Source: JAURVT01 sp049059935 (GTDB lineage Bacteria > Actinomycetota > Actinomycetes > Propionibacteriales > Nocardioidaceae). From it: 61,469 bases of DNA. The DNA is taken from the NCBI RefSeq assembly GCF_049059935.1, contig NZ_JBMGQR010000020.1, positions 1 through 61,469 on the forward strand, in the 5' to 3' direction. A model generated the notes under the pieces. It searched no databases. It saw nothing but the letters and a program-made list of their open reading frames with translations, and had not been told where the DNA came from. How positions within the stretch are numbered: position 1 is the first letter of the stretch; each line of letters begins with the position of its first letter. Below, piece by piece: positions 42,440-51,476 of the stretch. The translations under genes were made by a program, and so were the position numbers.

Positions 42440-43213
42440 ATGCACGACACCCGCCGCACCGCCCTCGTCACCGGCGCCACGGCCGGCATCGGCCTGGAGT
42501 TCGCCCGTCAGCTCGCGGCCCGCGGCCACGGCCTGGTCCTCGTGGCCCGCGACCAGGCACGGCTCGACGCGCTCGCCGACGACCTCGCGGCCGCCCACGG
42601 CGTGCCGGTGCACGTCGTCCGCGCCGACCTCGCCACCACCGAGGGCCTCGGGGCGGCGTGCGACGCCGTCGCCGCGCACGACGTCGACCTGCTGGTCAAC
42701 AACGCCGGCTCGTCGCTCGGACGGTTCTTCGGCGACGCGCCGCTCGACGCCGAGGACCACCAGCTCGACCTCCTGGTGCGCGCCCCGCTGCACCTGTGCC
42801 ACGCGGCGCTGGCCGTCATGCGACCGCGCGGCAGCGGGCAGATCGTCAACGTCGCCAGCGTCGCGGCCTACACCCCGCGCGGCACCTACTCGGCGCACAA
42901 GGCATGGCTGACGAACCTCAGCGGCTGGCTCGACCTCCGCTACGCAGACGAGGGCGTGCGCACCACCACGCTGCTGCCGGGGTTCGTGCGCACCGAGTTC
43001 CACGAGCGCATGGGGGTCGACCCGAGCGACGTGCCGCGGTGGATGTGGCTGCGCGCCGACCGCGTGGTCGCCGACGCGCTGGCCGACGTCGACCGCGGCC
43101 GGGCACTGTCCGTGCCATCGCGGCGCTACCGGGTGCTCGCCACGGTCGCCCGGCACGCACCCCTCGGCCTGGTGGCGCGGGTCGCGCGCCGGGGGCGCAA
43201 GGTGGCCCCATGA
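42440..43213 (+). CDS. Short-chain dehydrogenase/reductase
   Basis: The 257-residue product starts at ATG 42440. It has the cofactor motif TGATAGIG (residues 11-18), NNAG (near 92), a Ser in VASVAAYTPRG and the catalytic YSAHK. Nearby R and the acidic position after strand 2 do not settle NADH versus NADPH, although the VARDQARLDAL stretch favours NADPH. Substrate unknown. It overlaps the next hydrolase gene by 4 nt. Confidence 0.92.
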   Translation: MHDTRRTALVTGATAGIGLEFARQLAARGHGLVLVARDQARLDALADDLAAAHGVPVHVVRADLATTEGLGAACDAVAAHDVDLLVNNAGSSLGRFFGDAPLDAEDHQLDLLVRAPLHLCHAALAVMRPRGSGQIVNVASVAAYTPRGTYSAHKAWLTNLSGWLDLRYADEGVRTTTLLPGFVRTEFHERMGVDPSDVPRWMWLRADRVVADALADVDRGRALSVPSRRYRVLATVARHAPLGLVARVARRGRKVAP

Positions 43214-44043
43214 GCACCCCGCGCACCCTCGACCTGCCAGGCGGCGTCCACCTGGTGACGATCTCGACGCCCCGCGGCGAGCTCGCGGGCCAGGAGGCGG
43301 TGCCCGAGGGCGACGTCCGCGGCCACGTGCTGCTCGTACCCGGGTTCACGGGCAGCAAGGAGGACTTCACGCCGGTCCTGCCCCTGCTGGCCGCGGCGGG
43401 CTGGCACGCCACCGCGTACGACCAGCGCGGCCAGTGGGAGTCGCCCGGCTCCGACGACGCCGACTACGACCTCGAGGGGTTCGCGGCCGACGCGCTGGCC
43501 GTCCGGACGGTGGCCTCGCGCGACCGACCCACCAGCCACCTGGTCGGGCACAGCTTCGGCGGGCTCGTCGCGCAGGCGGCCGTCGTCGCCGACCCGTCGG
43601 TCTGGAGCGGTCTGACGCTGCTCTGCAGCGGCCCCGGCGCCTTCACCGGCGCCGACAAGCTCGACCCGCTCGCGTCGTTCGTCCGGGCGGTCCCCGAGCT
43701 GGGCCTGGAGCGCCTGTTCGAGGTCCGCCAGGCCGCCGCGGCACCGGTCACCGACGAGATCCGGGCGTTCCTGCGCGCCCGGTTCACCGGCAACGACCCG
43801 CGGTCGCTCGCCACGATCGCCGAGCACCTGCGCTCGGCCCCCGACCGCGTGGCCGACGTGGCGGCCACCGGCGTGCCCGTCCACGTGGTCCGCGGCGCCG
43901 ACGACGACGCCTGGCCGCACGACGTCCAGGCCGACATGGCCTCCCGCTACGGCACGTCCGTCCAGGTGGTGCCGGGGTCGGCGCACTCCCCCGCGGTGGA
44001 GAACCCGCCCGCCGCCGCCCAGGCGTTGCTCGACACCTTCTGA
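43210..44043 (+). CDS. Alpha/beta hydrolase
   Basis: The 277-residue product starts at ATG 43210, overlapping the SDR stop (ATGA). It has LLVPGFTGSKEDF (oxyanion region), the nucleophile elbow VGHSFGG, an Asp in VVRGADDDAWP and a His in GSAHSPAVE. The fold and motifs match esterase/lipase-like hydrolases. The coupling with the SDR suggests a shared small pathway, for instance ester or lactone turnover, without proof. Confidence 0.9.
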   Translation: MSTPRTLDLPGGVHLVTISTPRGELAGQEAVPEGDVRGHVLLVPGFTGSKEDFTPVLPLLAAAGWHATAYDQRGQWESPGSDDADYDLEGFAADALAVRTVASRDRPTSHLVGHSFGGLVAQAAVVADPSVWSGLTLLCSGPGAFTGADKLDPLASFVRAVPELGLERLFEVRQAAAAPVTDEIRAFLRARFTGNDPRSLATIAEHLRSAPDRVADVAATGVPVHVVRGADDDAWPHDVQADMASRYGTSVQVVPGSAHSPAVENPPAAAQALLDTF

Positions 44044-44088
44044 CCAAAACCGGGCGCCGTCAGGCCTCACCCATCATGATTGGTCCAG

Positions 44089-46200
44089 ATGGATGAGACG
44101 CCGCCCGGAGCATCCCGGTCCACGGGGGCCGGCAGCGCCGTCGCCGACCGCGCGACGGCGCTCCTCGGCCTGCCCGCGGCACTCGTCGTCACCGCGCTGG
44201 TGGCGGCCGTCGGTGGCGGGCTCGTGCTGCTCCCCGAGGTGGCCGCCTCGCGCCTGGACGACCTCAGCCAGCTGCTCGCCGCGGCCGTGGCCACCCTCGC
44301 CTGCGCGCTGGCCGCGCGTCGCGAGGGACGCGGGGCGGCGCTGCCCTGGGTGCTGCTGGCCCTGGCCTGCGCCGCCTGGACCCTCGCCCAGCTGTGGTGG
44401 ACCGTCAGCGTCCACCTACGCGGGGTGGAGGTGCCGTTCCCCTCGCCCTCCGACGTCGGCTTCAGCGCCTTCATCGTGCTCGCGAGCCTGGGGCTGGGCG
44501 CCTGGAACGCCCGCCGCCGGCGTCACACGCGTGCCGTCCGCGACCTGCTCGACGGCCTGATCATCGGCGGCTCCTTCCTCGCGCTGGCCTGGGTCACCAC
44601 CTTGGAGCAGGTCTGGTCCAGCGCCGACGTGGTCGGGCTCGAGCAGGCGCTCTCGGTGCTGTACCCCGTGGGCGACATCGCCCTGGCGACGGTCGCGATC
44701 CTGGCCGCCTCGCGAGCCCCCGAGCACGGACGCCTCCCGCTCGTCCTCGTCTCCTCCGGTCTGATCGCGCTCGCCGCCGCCGACACCGCCTTCCTGTACG
44801 CGACGGGCTCGGACACCTACGGCTCGGGCAACCTGCTCGGGCTCGGCTGGGTGCTGGGCTTCCTGCTGATCACGCTCGGTGCGATCGCCCCGCCCGTGCG
44901 CGACGACGGGCGGCCGGTCCGTCCGCTCCTCGGCCTGCGCGGCGTCCAGGCCCTGCCCTACATCCCTCTCACGGTCTGCATCGGCGCCGTCGCGCTCGTG
45001 GTCCACGAGCGCGACTCGCTGTCCGAGCGGACGCTCTGGGCCGTGCTCGCGCTGTTCGTGCTCGTCCTGGTGCGCCAGTTCCTGGTGCTGCTCGACAACC
45101 GGACGCTGCTGCGCGCGCTGCGCACCGACGCCCACGTCGACGCGCTCACGGGGCTGGCGAACCGCCGCGTCGTCGAGGCGCGGCTCGTCCACGCCATCAC
45201 CCAGGGCACCGACACCGACCTGTTCCGCGAGGTCGCCGTGCTGATGTGCGACGTCAACGGCCTCAAGCGGGCCAACGACCAGTTCGGGCACGACGCCGGC
45301 GACGAGGTGCTCCGCCAGGTCGGCGTCCTGCTCACCGACGCCGTCGCGGCGGTGGTCGGCGACGACGGGAGGGACACGGTCGTCGGACGCATCGGCGGCG
45401 ACGAGTTCGCCGTGGTCCTCACCGGCGAGGCCACGACCCGGCTCGACGCGCTGCGCGAGTCCGCCGACCTGCGGTCGGTGTCCCTGCCCTATGGCGCCGG
45501 GCTGTCCTGCGGATCGGGGCGTCTCACCGCGCCGCCGCCCAACGTCACCACCGCGCAGGAGATGATGCGCACCCTGCTGCGACTGGCCGACGGCGAGCTC
45601 TACGCGCGCAAGCGCGGCACGTCGGCCCCGCCCGTCGTCGGCACCGTGCAGCCCGGGGTGGACGCCCTGGCCATGGCCGAGGTGGTCCACCGGGTGCACC
45701 AGGACCTCTCGCTGCAGCCCGACGCCCCGACGAGCGCCCGGCTCGCCGTGGCCGCGGGCGGCTTCGCCCGTGCCGTCGGCGCCGCCGCCTGGTGGGTGAG
45801 CGCCGTGACCGAGGCGGGCACGCTCGACGACGTCCTGAGCGAGCAGGTGCGGCCGCCGGCGGACCCGGTGGCGCCCACCCACCTCAGCGACCTGCCCGTC
45901 ACCAGCCACGAGCTCTCCGCCTACCCGCTCTCGGACGCGACCGCCCGCGGTGCGGTCGCGGGCTTCCACGTCACCCAGCTCAGCGGGCCGGACGAGGAGC
46001 GCACCTACCTGGCCGCCACCGGGTACGCCCAGGTGCTCGGCTCCGGCGGGCACGGGTGGCTCGTCGAGGTGTTCGGCGACGCCGCCACCGACGACCTCGG
46101 CGTCCACCTGCCGCTGCTGCGGTCGCTGGTGACGGTCGCCCTCGGCGCCCCACCCGTGGCCCTCCCCCACGACCATGCGGCGGGTACTGCCCTGACGTGA
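44089..46200 (+). CDS. Membrane GGDEF protein (probable diguanylate cyclase) with extra C-terminal domain
   Basis: The 703-residue product starts at ATG 44089; TTG 44080 is a weaker option. Residues about 25-330 hold eight to nine membrane helices, a membrane-sensor arrangement. The GGDEF domain follows: DALTGLANRR, then VAVLMCDVNGLKRANDQFGH and RIGGDEFAVVL (catalytic near residue 437). The RxxD inhibitory site is not recognisable in the expected place. The last about 170 residues form a GAF-like sensory domain. It would make cyclic-di-GMP. No EAL gene is nearby. Confidence 0.9.
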   Translation: MDETPPGASRSTGAGSAVADRATALLGLPAALVVTALVAAVGGGLVLLPEVAASRLDDLSQLLAAAVATLACALAARREGRGAALPWVLLALACAAWTLAQLWWTVSVHLRGVEVPFPSPSDVGFSAFIVLASLGLGAWNARRRRHTRAVRDLLDGLIIGGSFLALAWVTTLEQVWSSADVVGLEQALSVLYPVGDIALATVAILAASRAPEHGRLPLVLVSSGLIALAAADTAFLYATGSDTYGSGNLLGLGWVLGFLLITLGAIAPPVRDDGRPVRPLLGLRGVQALPYIPLTVCIGAVALVVHERDSLSERTLWAVLALFVLVLVRQFLVLLDNRTLLRALRTDAHVDALTGLANRRVVEARLVHAITQGTDTDLFREVAVLMCDVNGLKRANDQFGHDAGDEVLRQVGVLLTDAVAAVVGDDGRDTVVGRIGGDEFAVVLTGEATTRLDALRESADLRSVSLPYGAGLSCGSGRLTAPPPNVTTAQEMMRTLLRLADGELYARKRGTSAPPVVGTVQPGVDALAMAEVVHRVHQDLSLQPDAPTSARLAVAAGGFARAVGAAAWWVSAVTEAGTLDDVLSEQVRPPADPVAPTHLSDLPVTSHELSAYPLSDATARGAVAGFHVTQLSGPDEERTYLAATGYAQVLGSGGHGWLVEVFGDAATDDLGVHLPLLRSLVTVALGAPPVALPHDHAAGTALT

Positions 46201-46250
46201 TCCGTGCGACACTCGACAGGGACGGCGCGCGGCGCCTCCCGGGAGCTCAC

Positions 46251-46625
46251 ATGGATGTCCTGCTGGCGTACGTGGCCATCTGCTTCGGCCCTGCCCTCGG
46301 GCTGCTGGCCCTCGAGCGGTTCTTCGGCTGGTTCGTCGGTGGCGGCCACGCCCCCTGGGCCCGCGAGCCCGAGCCACCCGCCGGGCCGTCGCTCGCGCAG
46401 ATGGTCAGCGACCTGCGCCGGCTCGAGGACGCCTACCGCGAGGCCGAGCGCTCCGACGAGCAGGCCAAGGGCCACCGGATGCGGGCCATCGGACTGGCCT
46501 ACGACGACACCCTGCGTGCCTGCTGCGCCTCGCTCGGCCTCGACGCCCCGGAGACGTCGCCCGTCAGCGCGCTGGAGCGGATGATGATGGAGGCCGAGCT
46601 GGCCCAGCACGGGGTGTCCTGGTAG
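46251..46625 (+). CDS. Small membrane-anchored hypothetical protein
   Basis: The 124-residue product starts at ATG 46251 behind GGGAGC. Residues 4-24 form one membrane helix; the rest is charged with a coiled-coil-like stretch (SLAQMVSDLRRLEDAYREAE) and a helix containing YDDTLRACCASLGL. It follows the GGDEF gene by 50 nt in the same direction and could be its partner. I do not know the family. Confidence 0.75.
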   Translation: MDVLLAYVAICFGPALGLLALERFFGWFVGGGHAPWAREPEPPAGPSLAQMVSDLRRLEDAYREAERSDEQAKGHRMRAIGLAYDDTLRACCASLGLDAPETSPVSALERMMMEAELAQHGVSW

Positions 46626-46748
46626 GTCCGTCCCGTGGTGGCCCATTGGTCGGGTTGCCAAGTGGCTAGTCCAATTGCCATGATCTGAGTCACAGACGCC
46701 GCTGCGGTGTCTCTCGGACCCCCGTCCCCCGACCTGGTTGGAGACCCC

Positions 46749-48104
46749 GTGTCCACCGACGTCATCGCCCTCGCGGTGCTCGCCCTCGTCTTCCTGATCG
46801 CCTCCGTGCGCGGCGCCAACATGGGTGCGCTCGCCCTGGTGGCGTCCTTCGTGGTGGGCCTGACCGTCTACAGCTCGTCGACCGACGACATCCTCGGCGG
46901 CTTCCCCGGCGACCTGTTCGTCATCCTGGTGGGGGTCACCTACCTGTTCGCGCTGGCCAAGAACAACGGCACCGTGGACTGGATCGTGCACGGCTCGGTG
47001 CGGCTCGTCGGCGGCCGCGTGGCCCTGGTGCCGTGGGCGATGTTCGTGGTCAGTGCGGTCATCACCGGCATCGGCGCCGTGAGCCCCGCCGCCGTGGCGA
47101 TCATCGCCCCGATCGCGCTGCGGTTCGCCTCGCGCTACCGGATCCACCCGGTCCTCATGGGCATGATGGTGGTGCAGGGCGCGACGGGCGGCAGCTTCTC
47201 GCCGATCGGCATCTTCGGGTCGATCACCAACGGCGTGGTCTCGAGCGCCGACCTGGACGGCAGCCCGGCCATCTTGTTCTTCGCCGCGCTGTTCGCGGCC
47301 CTGCTGGTCGCCACCATCACCTTCCTGGCCTTCGGCGGGCGCGAGCTGCTGTCGCGCGGACGCGAGGACGAGGAGCTCGCCGAGGTGGGCACCGACGCGG
47401 CGCGCACCAGCACGGCGGCGACGCGTGCCCCCGTCACGGGCACCCCCGGCGCCGCCCAGGAGTCCACCCGCCCGTCCGCGCCGCAGCCGACCGAGGAGGA
47501 GTCCTACTCGCTCAACGGCGAGCGCACCTTCACCCTCGTGGGCCTGCTCGCCCTGGTGGTCGGCGCGCTCGGCTTCGACCTCGACGTCGGCTTCACGGCC
47601 CTGACCATCGCCGTCATCCTCACGCTGGTCTTCCCGGCGTCGGCCAAGGGCGCCGTCGACAAGATCGCCTGGGGCACCGTGCTGCTCATCGGCGGCATCG
47701 TCACCTACGTGACCCTCCTGGAGAGCGAGGGCACGATCGACTGGCTCGGCGACCGCGTCGCCGAGGTCGGCGCCCCGCTCGTCGCCGCGCTGCTCATCTG
47801 CTTCATCGGCGCGCTCGTGTCGGCCTTCGCCTCGACCACCGGCATCATCGGCACCCTGATCCCGCTCGCCGTGCCGTTCCTGCTGACCGACCAGGTCAAC
47901 GCCATCGCCCTGGTCACGGCCCTGGCGATCTCGAGCTCGGTGGTCGACTGCAGCCCGTTCTCCACCAACGGCGCCCTCGTCGTGGCCAACACGGCCGAGG
48001 ACCAGCGCGACATGGTGTTCAAGCGGCTGATGCAGTGGGGCATGTCGATCGTCGTGATCGCCCCGCTCGTCACCTGGACCGTGCTGGTGCTCCCCACCAC
48101 CTGA
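46749..48104 (+). CDS. SLC13/MatC-like permease
   Basis: The 451-residue product starts at GTG 46749 with the next ORF start 14 codons earlier lacking a good site. It has 11-12 membrane helices in two repeats separated by a charged linker (about residues 200-255). GIGAVSPAAVAIIAPIALRF and SPFSTNGALVVANT are typical of the ArsB/NhaD-DASS superfamily, in particular the MatC-like dicarboxylate/malonate carriers. The direction and energy source are not readable. Confidence 0.85.
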   Translation: MSTDVIALAVLALVFLIASVRGANMGALALVASFVVGLTVYSSSTDDILGGFPGDLFVILVGVTYLFALAKNNGTVDWIVHGSVRLVGGRVALVPWAMFVVSAVITGIGAVSPAAVAIIAPIALRFASRYRIHPVLMGMMVVQGATGGSFSPIGIFGSITNGVVSSADLDGSPAILFFAALFAALLVATITFLAFGGRELLSRGREDEELAEVGTDAARTSTAATRAPVTGTPGAAQESTRPSAPQPTEEESYSLNGERTFTLVGLLALVVGALGFDLDVGFTALTIAVILTLVFPASAKGAVDKIAWGTVLLIGGIVTYVTLLESEGTIDWLGDRVAEVGAPLVAALLICFIGALVSAFASTTGIIGTLIPLAVPFLLTDQVNAIALVTALAISSSVVDCSPFSTNGALVVANTAEDQRDMVFKRLMQWGMSIVVIAPLVTWTVLVLPTT

Positions 48105-48105
48105 C

Positions 48106-48768
48106 TCAGGACAGCGACGCGAGGACGCCCGGCAGGTCGCGGGCGTCCTCGACCTCGTGCTCGGGCACCGGGCCGTCGGGATCCACGCGGTGGCCCGGCC
48201 GTGCCAGGCGCACGGTGCGCACGCCCGCCTCGAGCGCGCCGCGCACGTCGCGTGCCGACGCCGCCACGTGCACGAGCTCGTGGCCGGCGTCGGCGGCCAC
48301 CTGCTGGGCGAGGCGGTAGATCCGCTCCCCCGGCTTGTAGGCACCGAGCCGCTCCGACGTCAGGGCCAGCTCCGGGTCGACGAGCGCGTGGCCGCGGGTG
48401 CGGACCACGAGGAAGTCGTCGACGTTCGACAGCAGGCCGACACGGGCCTGCCCCGCCACCGCCGCCACGCCGTCCGCGACGTCGGGCCACAGCGGCCAGG
48501 CGCCGATCGACGCCCAGAGCGCGGCGAGGTCGCCGGGAGCGTCACCCACGACGCCGCGCTCGGCGTACGTCTGGCCCAGCGCCTGCAACGACAGGTCGTG
48601 GAACGACTCCCACGTCGTGCAGTCCGCCTGCAGGCGCTTGTTGCGGGCGTCCCACGCGTCGTAGAGGGCGCCGGCCTCGTCGGCGTCGCGGCCCGTCGCG
48701 ACGAGCGCGGCGGTGGCGCCGGAGCGCGAGTCGGTCAGGGCGCTGAACAGGTCGAAGGTCACGATCAC
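48106..48768 (-). CDS. HAD-superfamily hydrolase, haloacid-dehalogenase type II-like
   Basis: The 220-residue product starts at GTG (48766-48768) behind AAGGTGGA. The HAD motifs are DLFSALTDS (nucleophile Asp6), LLSNVDDF (motif II) and TSERLGAYKPGERIY (motif III lysine). The arrangement resembles L-2-haloacid dehalogenases, which hydrolyse 2-haloacids, but FDVFGTL is usual at motif I, so other phosphatase or dehalogenase activity is possible. It converges on the permease gene with 1 nt between stops. Confidence 0.85.
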   Translation of the reverse strand: MIVTFDLFSALTDSRSGATAALVATGRDADEAGALYDAWDARNKRLQADCTTWESFHDLSLQALGQTYAERGVVGDAPGDLAALWASIGAWPLWPDVADGVAAVAGQARVGLLSNVDDFLVVRTRGHALVDPELALTSERLGAYKPGERIYRLAQQVAADAGHELVHVAASARDVRGALEAGVRTVRLARPGHRVDPDGPVPEHEVEDARDLPGVLASLS

Positions 48769-48803
48769 GGGGTCCACCTTGCCGGGTCGGGGAGGATGGT
48801 GGG

Positions 48804-49850
48804 GTGCTGACCCGACGACGACTCCTCGCCGTGACCGTGCCGCTCGCCGCGACGGCGGTGGTGGGCTGCAGCGGGTCCTCCGACGCGCCGACGCCCTCGC
48901 CGTCCACGACGACGCCCCCGCCCACCACGCCGTCGGCCTCGCCCAGCCCGTCGCCGACGGCCAGCGCGCCACCCCCGAACCCCGTGTCGGTGCCCGCGCT
49001 CAAGACCCGCGAGTACGACGGCGGCGACCTCCGGCTCGGACGCGTCCTCGACCGCGACGACGCCTACGTCCGCTACGCCGCCACCTTCCGCGGCGACGGC
49101 CTGCGCATCTCCGGCGTGATGAACGTGCCCCGCGGCGCCGGGCCGTTCCCGGTGCTGATCCTCAACCACGGCTACATCGATCCCGCCGTCTACCGGACCG
49201 GCCAGGGGATGATGCGCGAGCAGGACTACCTGGCGCGCGAGGGCTACGCCGTGCTGCACGTCGACTACCGCAACCACGCCGGTTCCGACGACGACCCGGA
49301 CGTCGACGTCGAGCTGCGCCTGCCGTACTCGGTCGACGTCGTCAACGCCGCGCTCGCCGTCCGCGACTCCGACGTCGCCGAGCTCGACGGTGCGCGGATG
49401 GGCTACTTCGGACGCTCGATGGGCGGCCCGGTCACCTACAACGCGCTGATCGCCCGGCCCGACCTCGTCAAGGCCGCGGTGGTCTACGCCCCCACCAGCT
49501 CGGTCGCGATCGACAACGTGCGCCAGTTCTACCTGGACGACGGCGGGCGTGACGAGGCCGTCGCCGAGCTGTGGCGCCGCTACGGGCGACCGGACACGAA
49601 CCCGACGTTCTGGCGCGAGGCGTCGTCGCGTCCCTACCTCGGCGACATCGCCCAGCCGCTGCTCGTCCAGCAGGGCGAGCAGGACGACACGTGCCCGCCG
49701 CGCTGGGCCCGTGCGACCGTCGAGGCGATGAAGGCCGCCGGCGGCGACGTCGAGCTCGTCACCTACGAGCGCGAGGGCCACACGTTCTACGACCAGTTCG
49801 CCCGATCGATGCGCCGCACCACGCGGTTCTTCGACCGCCACCTGGTCTGA
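48804..49850 (+). CDS. Secreted lipoprotein alpha/beta hydrolase (peptidase S9-like)
   Basis: The 348-residue product starts at GTG 48804. The signal peptide ends in VVGC (lipidated Cys22). A Pro/Ser/Thr linker (residues 27-60) leads into a prolyl-oligopeptidase-like domain with ILNHGYIDPAVY, the nucleophile elbow FGRSMGGP, an Asp in QQGEQDDTCPP and a His in EREGHTFYDQ. It would act outside the cell on esters or peptides. It is divergent from the HAD gene and convergent with the sulfatase. Confidence 0.9.
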   Translation: MLTRRRLLAVTVPLAATAVVGCSGSSDAPTPSPSTTTPPPTTPSASPSPSPTASAPPPNPVSVPALKTREYDGGDLRLGRVLDRDDAYVRYAATFRGDGLRISGVMNVPRGAGPFPVLILNHGYIDPAVYRTGQGMMREQDYLAREGYAVLHVDYRNHAGSDDDPDVDVELRLPYSVDVVNAALAVRDSDVAELDGARMGYFGRSMGGPVTYNALIARPDLVKAAVVYAPTSSVAIDNVRQFYLDDGGRDEAVAELWRRYGRPDTNPTFWREASSRPYLGDIAQPLLVQQGEQDDTCPPRWARATVEAMKAAGGDVELVTYEREGHTFYDQFARSMRRTTRFFDRHLV

Positions 49851-49853
49851 GGG

Positions 49854-51467
49854 CTACAGCGTCGCCGTCCGGCAGACGACGCCCGAGCACCCCTCGAACG
49901 CCGCGATGCGCTGCTGCAGCCATCGCACCGTCGGGTCCGCCGTGGTGTACGTGTTGGTCGCCTCGTAGCCGCCCGGGCGCGACAGTCCCCGGTAGAACTC
50001 CCAGCCGACCTCCACGCCCGGCCCCGGGTCGAGGTCGAGCTTGACGAGCAGCGCGTCCGCCGAGCGAGCCGCGACGTAGGACGGCACCAGGCGGGTGCTC
50101 GACTCCTTGTCGGGGTCGCCGGGCACCGACGCGGGCTGCCGGTGCTCGAAGAACGCGACCCGACCGCCGACCGCCGCCGGGTCGCGCAGCACGTCGAGGA
50201 AGGAGCGGCCGTCTCGCCGGACGCGCGGCGCGACGCCGGCGATCTGCTCGAAGGTCGAGGCGAGGTCGACGTTGGAGACCACCTGGTCCCGCGTGCCGGG
50301 CCGCACGCCGGGCCCGCTGACGATGAGCGGGACGCGCACGTCCGCGTCGTACGGCGTCGCCTTGCCGTTGGGCATGCTCAGCTGACCGAGCCGGTACCCG
50401 TTGTCGGAGGTGATCACGACGTAGGTGTTCGGGCCGACCGAGCGGCGCACCTTGCCGATCATGCGGTCGACGGCCTGCACCATCTGCGCCCGGTTGCGCA
50501 GGCGCTTGGTGAGGGTGGCGCGCACGGCAGGCGTCAGGGCCTTGTCGCCGCGCCAGGCCACCCGTGTGCCGTCGTCCCTCACCGCCGCGTTGTCGGCCGA
50601 GCGGTCGCCGTAGCCCGGCAGCAGGCCGGCGTCGAGCGAGCCGCAGGCCACGCGTCCGCAGTTGCCCGCCGGCTTCGTTCCGCCGGGGAGGTCGCGTGGC
50701 GCCGGGACGAACTGCGGGTCGCCCGGGCGAGCCGGTGCCGACGTGCGCGCGTGCGCCGCGTAGGTCGAGATCTGCAGGTAGTACGGCCGGGTGCGCCTCT
50801 CGTGCGTGCGGACGTACCTGAGCGCGCGACGCTCCTGCACGGTGGTGCCGTAGTCCTGGGGGCGCGTGCCGTAGCGCCGGGTGGTCAGGACGCGGCGGCC
50901 CCGTGCGTCCCGGACGGCCTTCGTCATCCGGTACCCGTACTGCTGGTAGCCGTCGGCCAGCACGGCCTCGAACGTCGTCCAGCCCGGTGGCACGCCCCTC
51001 CTGGGCCCGAAGGCGTTGACGTACTTGCCCATGATCGCGGTGTCGTAGCGCACCGGCGCCTGGCCGTGCAGGGCCACGTTGAACGAGCGCGCCAGGTTGC
51101 CGTACTTCTCGAAGGCCGCGTAGCCGCCCACCGGGTGCGACGGGTCGGGGCCGGTGTAGTTCGTGCGCACGCCGGTGTTGTGCGGGTACTGGCCGGTGAA
51201 CGTGCTCGCGCGCGAGGTGCAGCACAGGGAGTCGGCGACGAACGCGTTGCGGAACCGGGCGCTGCGCGCGGCCAGCCGTCGCAGCTCGGGCATCGTGCGC
51301 ACCAGGTCGGTCGAGACGTCGTCCATGTGGATCATCACGATGCTCGGCGGCTCCGAGGACGCGCCGGCCGACGCGGTGGGCGCACCGGGCACGGGCGAGA
51401 CGAGGAGCGCGGCGACGGCAGCGGTCCCGAGCAGGCCCCACAGCGCGGCCCGTGACGACGGACGCAT
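49854..51467 (-). CDS. Secreted sulfatase (alkaline-phosphatase superfamily)
   Basis: The 537-residue product starts at ATG (51465-51467) with a signal peptide (residues 10-35). Metal-binding residues IHMDD (46-50) and the sulfatase sequence SLCCTSRASTFTGQYPHNTG are clear. The FGly motif is normally CxPxR or CxAxR; here it reads CCTSR (Cys82), with Thr where Pro is usual, so conversion by a formylglycine-generating enzyme is uncertain. Later, ITSDNGYRLGQLSMPNGK matches sulfatase metal site 2. Substrate unknown. Confidence 0.88.
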   Translation of the reverse strand: MRPSSRAALWGLLGTAAVAALLVSPVPGAPTASAGASSEPPSIVMIHMDDVSTDLVRTMPELRRLAARSARFRNAFVADSLCCTSRASTFTGQYPHNTGVRTNYTGPDPSHPVGGYAAFEKYGNLARSFNVALHGQAPVRYDTAIMGKYVNAFGPRRGVPPGWTTFEAVLADGYQQYGYRMTKAVRDARGRRVLTTRRYGTRPQDYGTTVQERRALRYVRTHERRTRPYYLQISTYAAHARTSAPARPGDPQFVPAPRDLPGGTKPAGNCGRVACGSLDAGLLPGYGDRSADNAAVRDDGTRVAWRGDKALTPAVRATLTKRLRNRAQMVQAVDRMIGKVRRSVGPNTYVVITSDNGYRLGQLSMPNGKATPYDADVRVPLIVSGPGVRPGTRDQVVSNVDLASTFEQIAGVAPRVRRDGRSFLDVLRDPAAVGGRVAFFEHRQPASVPGDPDKESSTRLVPSYVAARSADALLVKLDLDPGPGVEVGWEFYRGLSRPGGYEATNTYTTADPTVRWLQQRIAAFEGCSGVVCRTATL

Positions 51468-51476
51468 GCGCAGACC

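Noticed and set aside
46626..46748. ATTGG/CCAAT short inverted repeats upstream of the permease
   Set aside because: Too short and widely spaced to support an operator; left unannotated. The gap otherwise shows no gene.
46005..48344. 779-codon minus-strand frame over the GGDEF and permease genes
   Set aside because: Shadow frame; the plus-strand genes have complete motifs and sensible starts.
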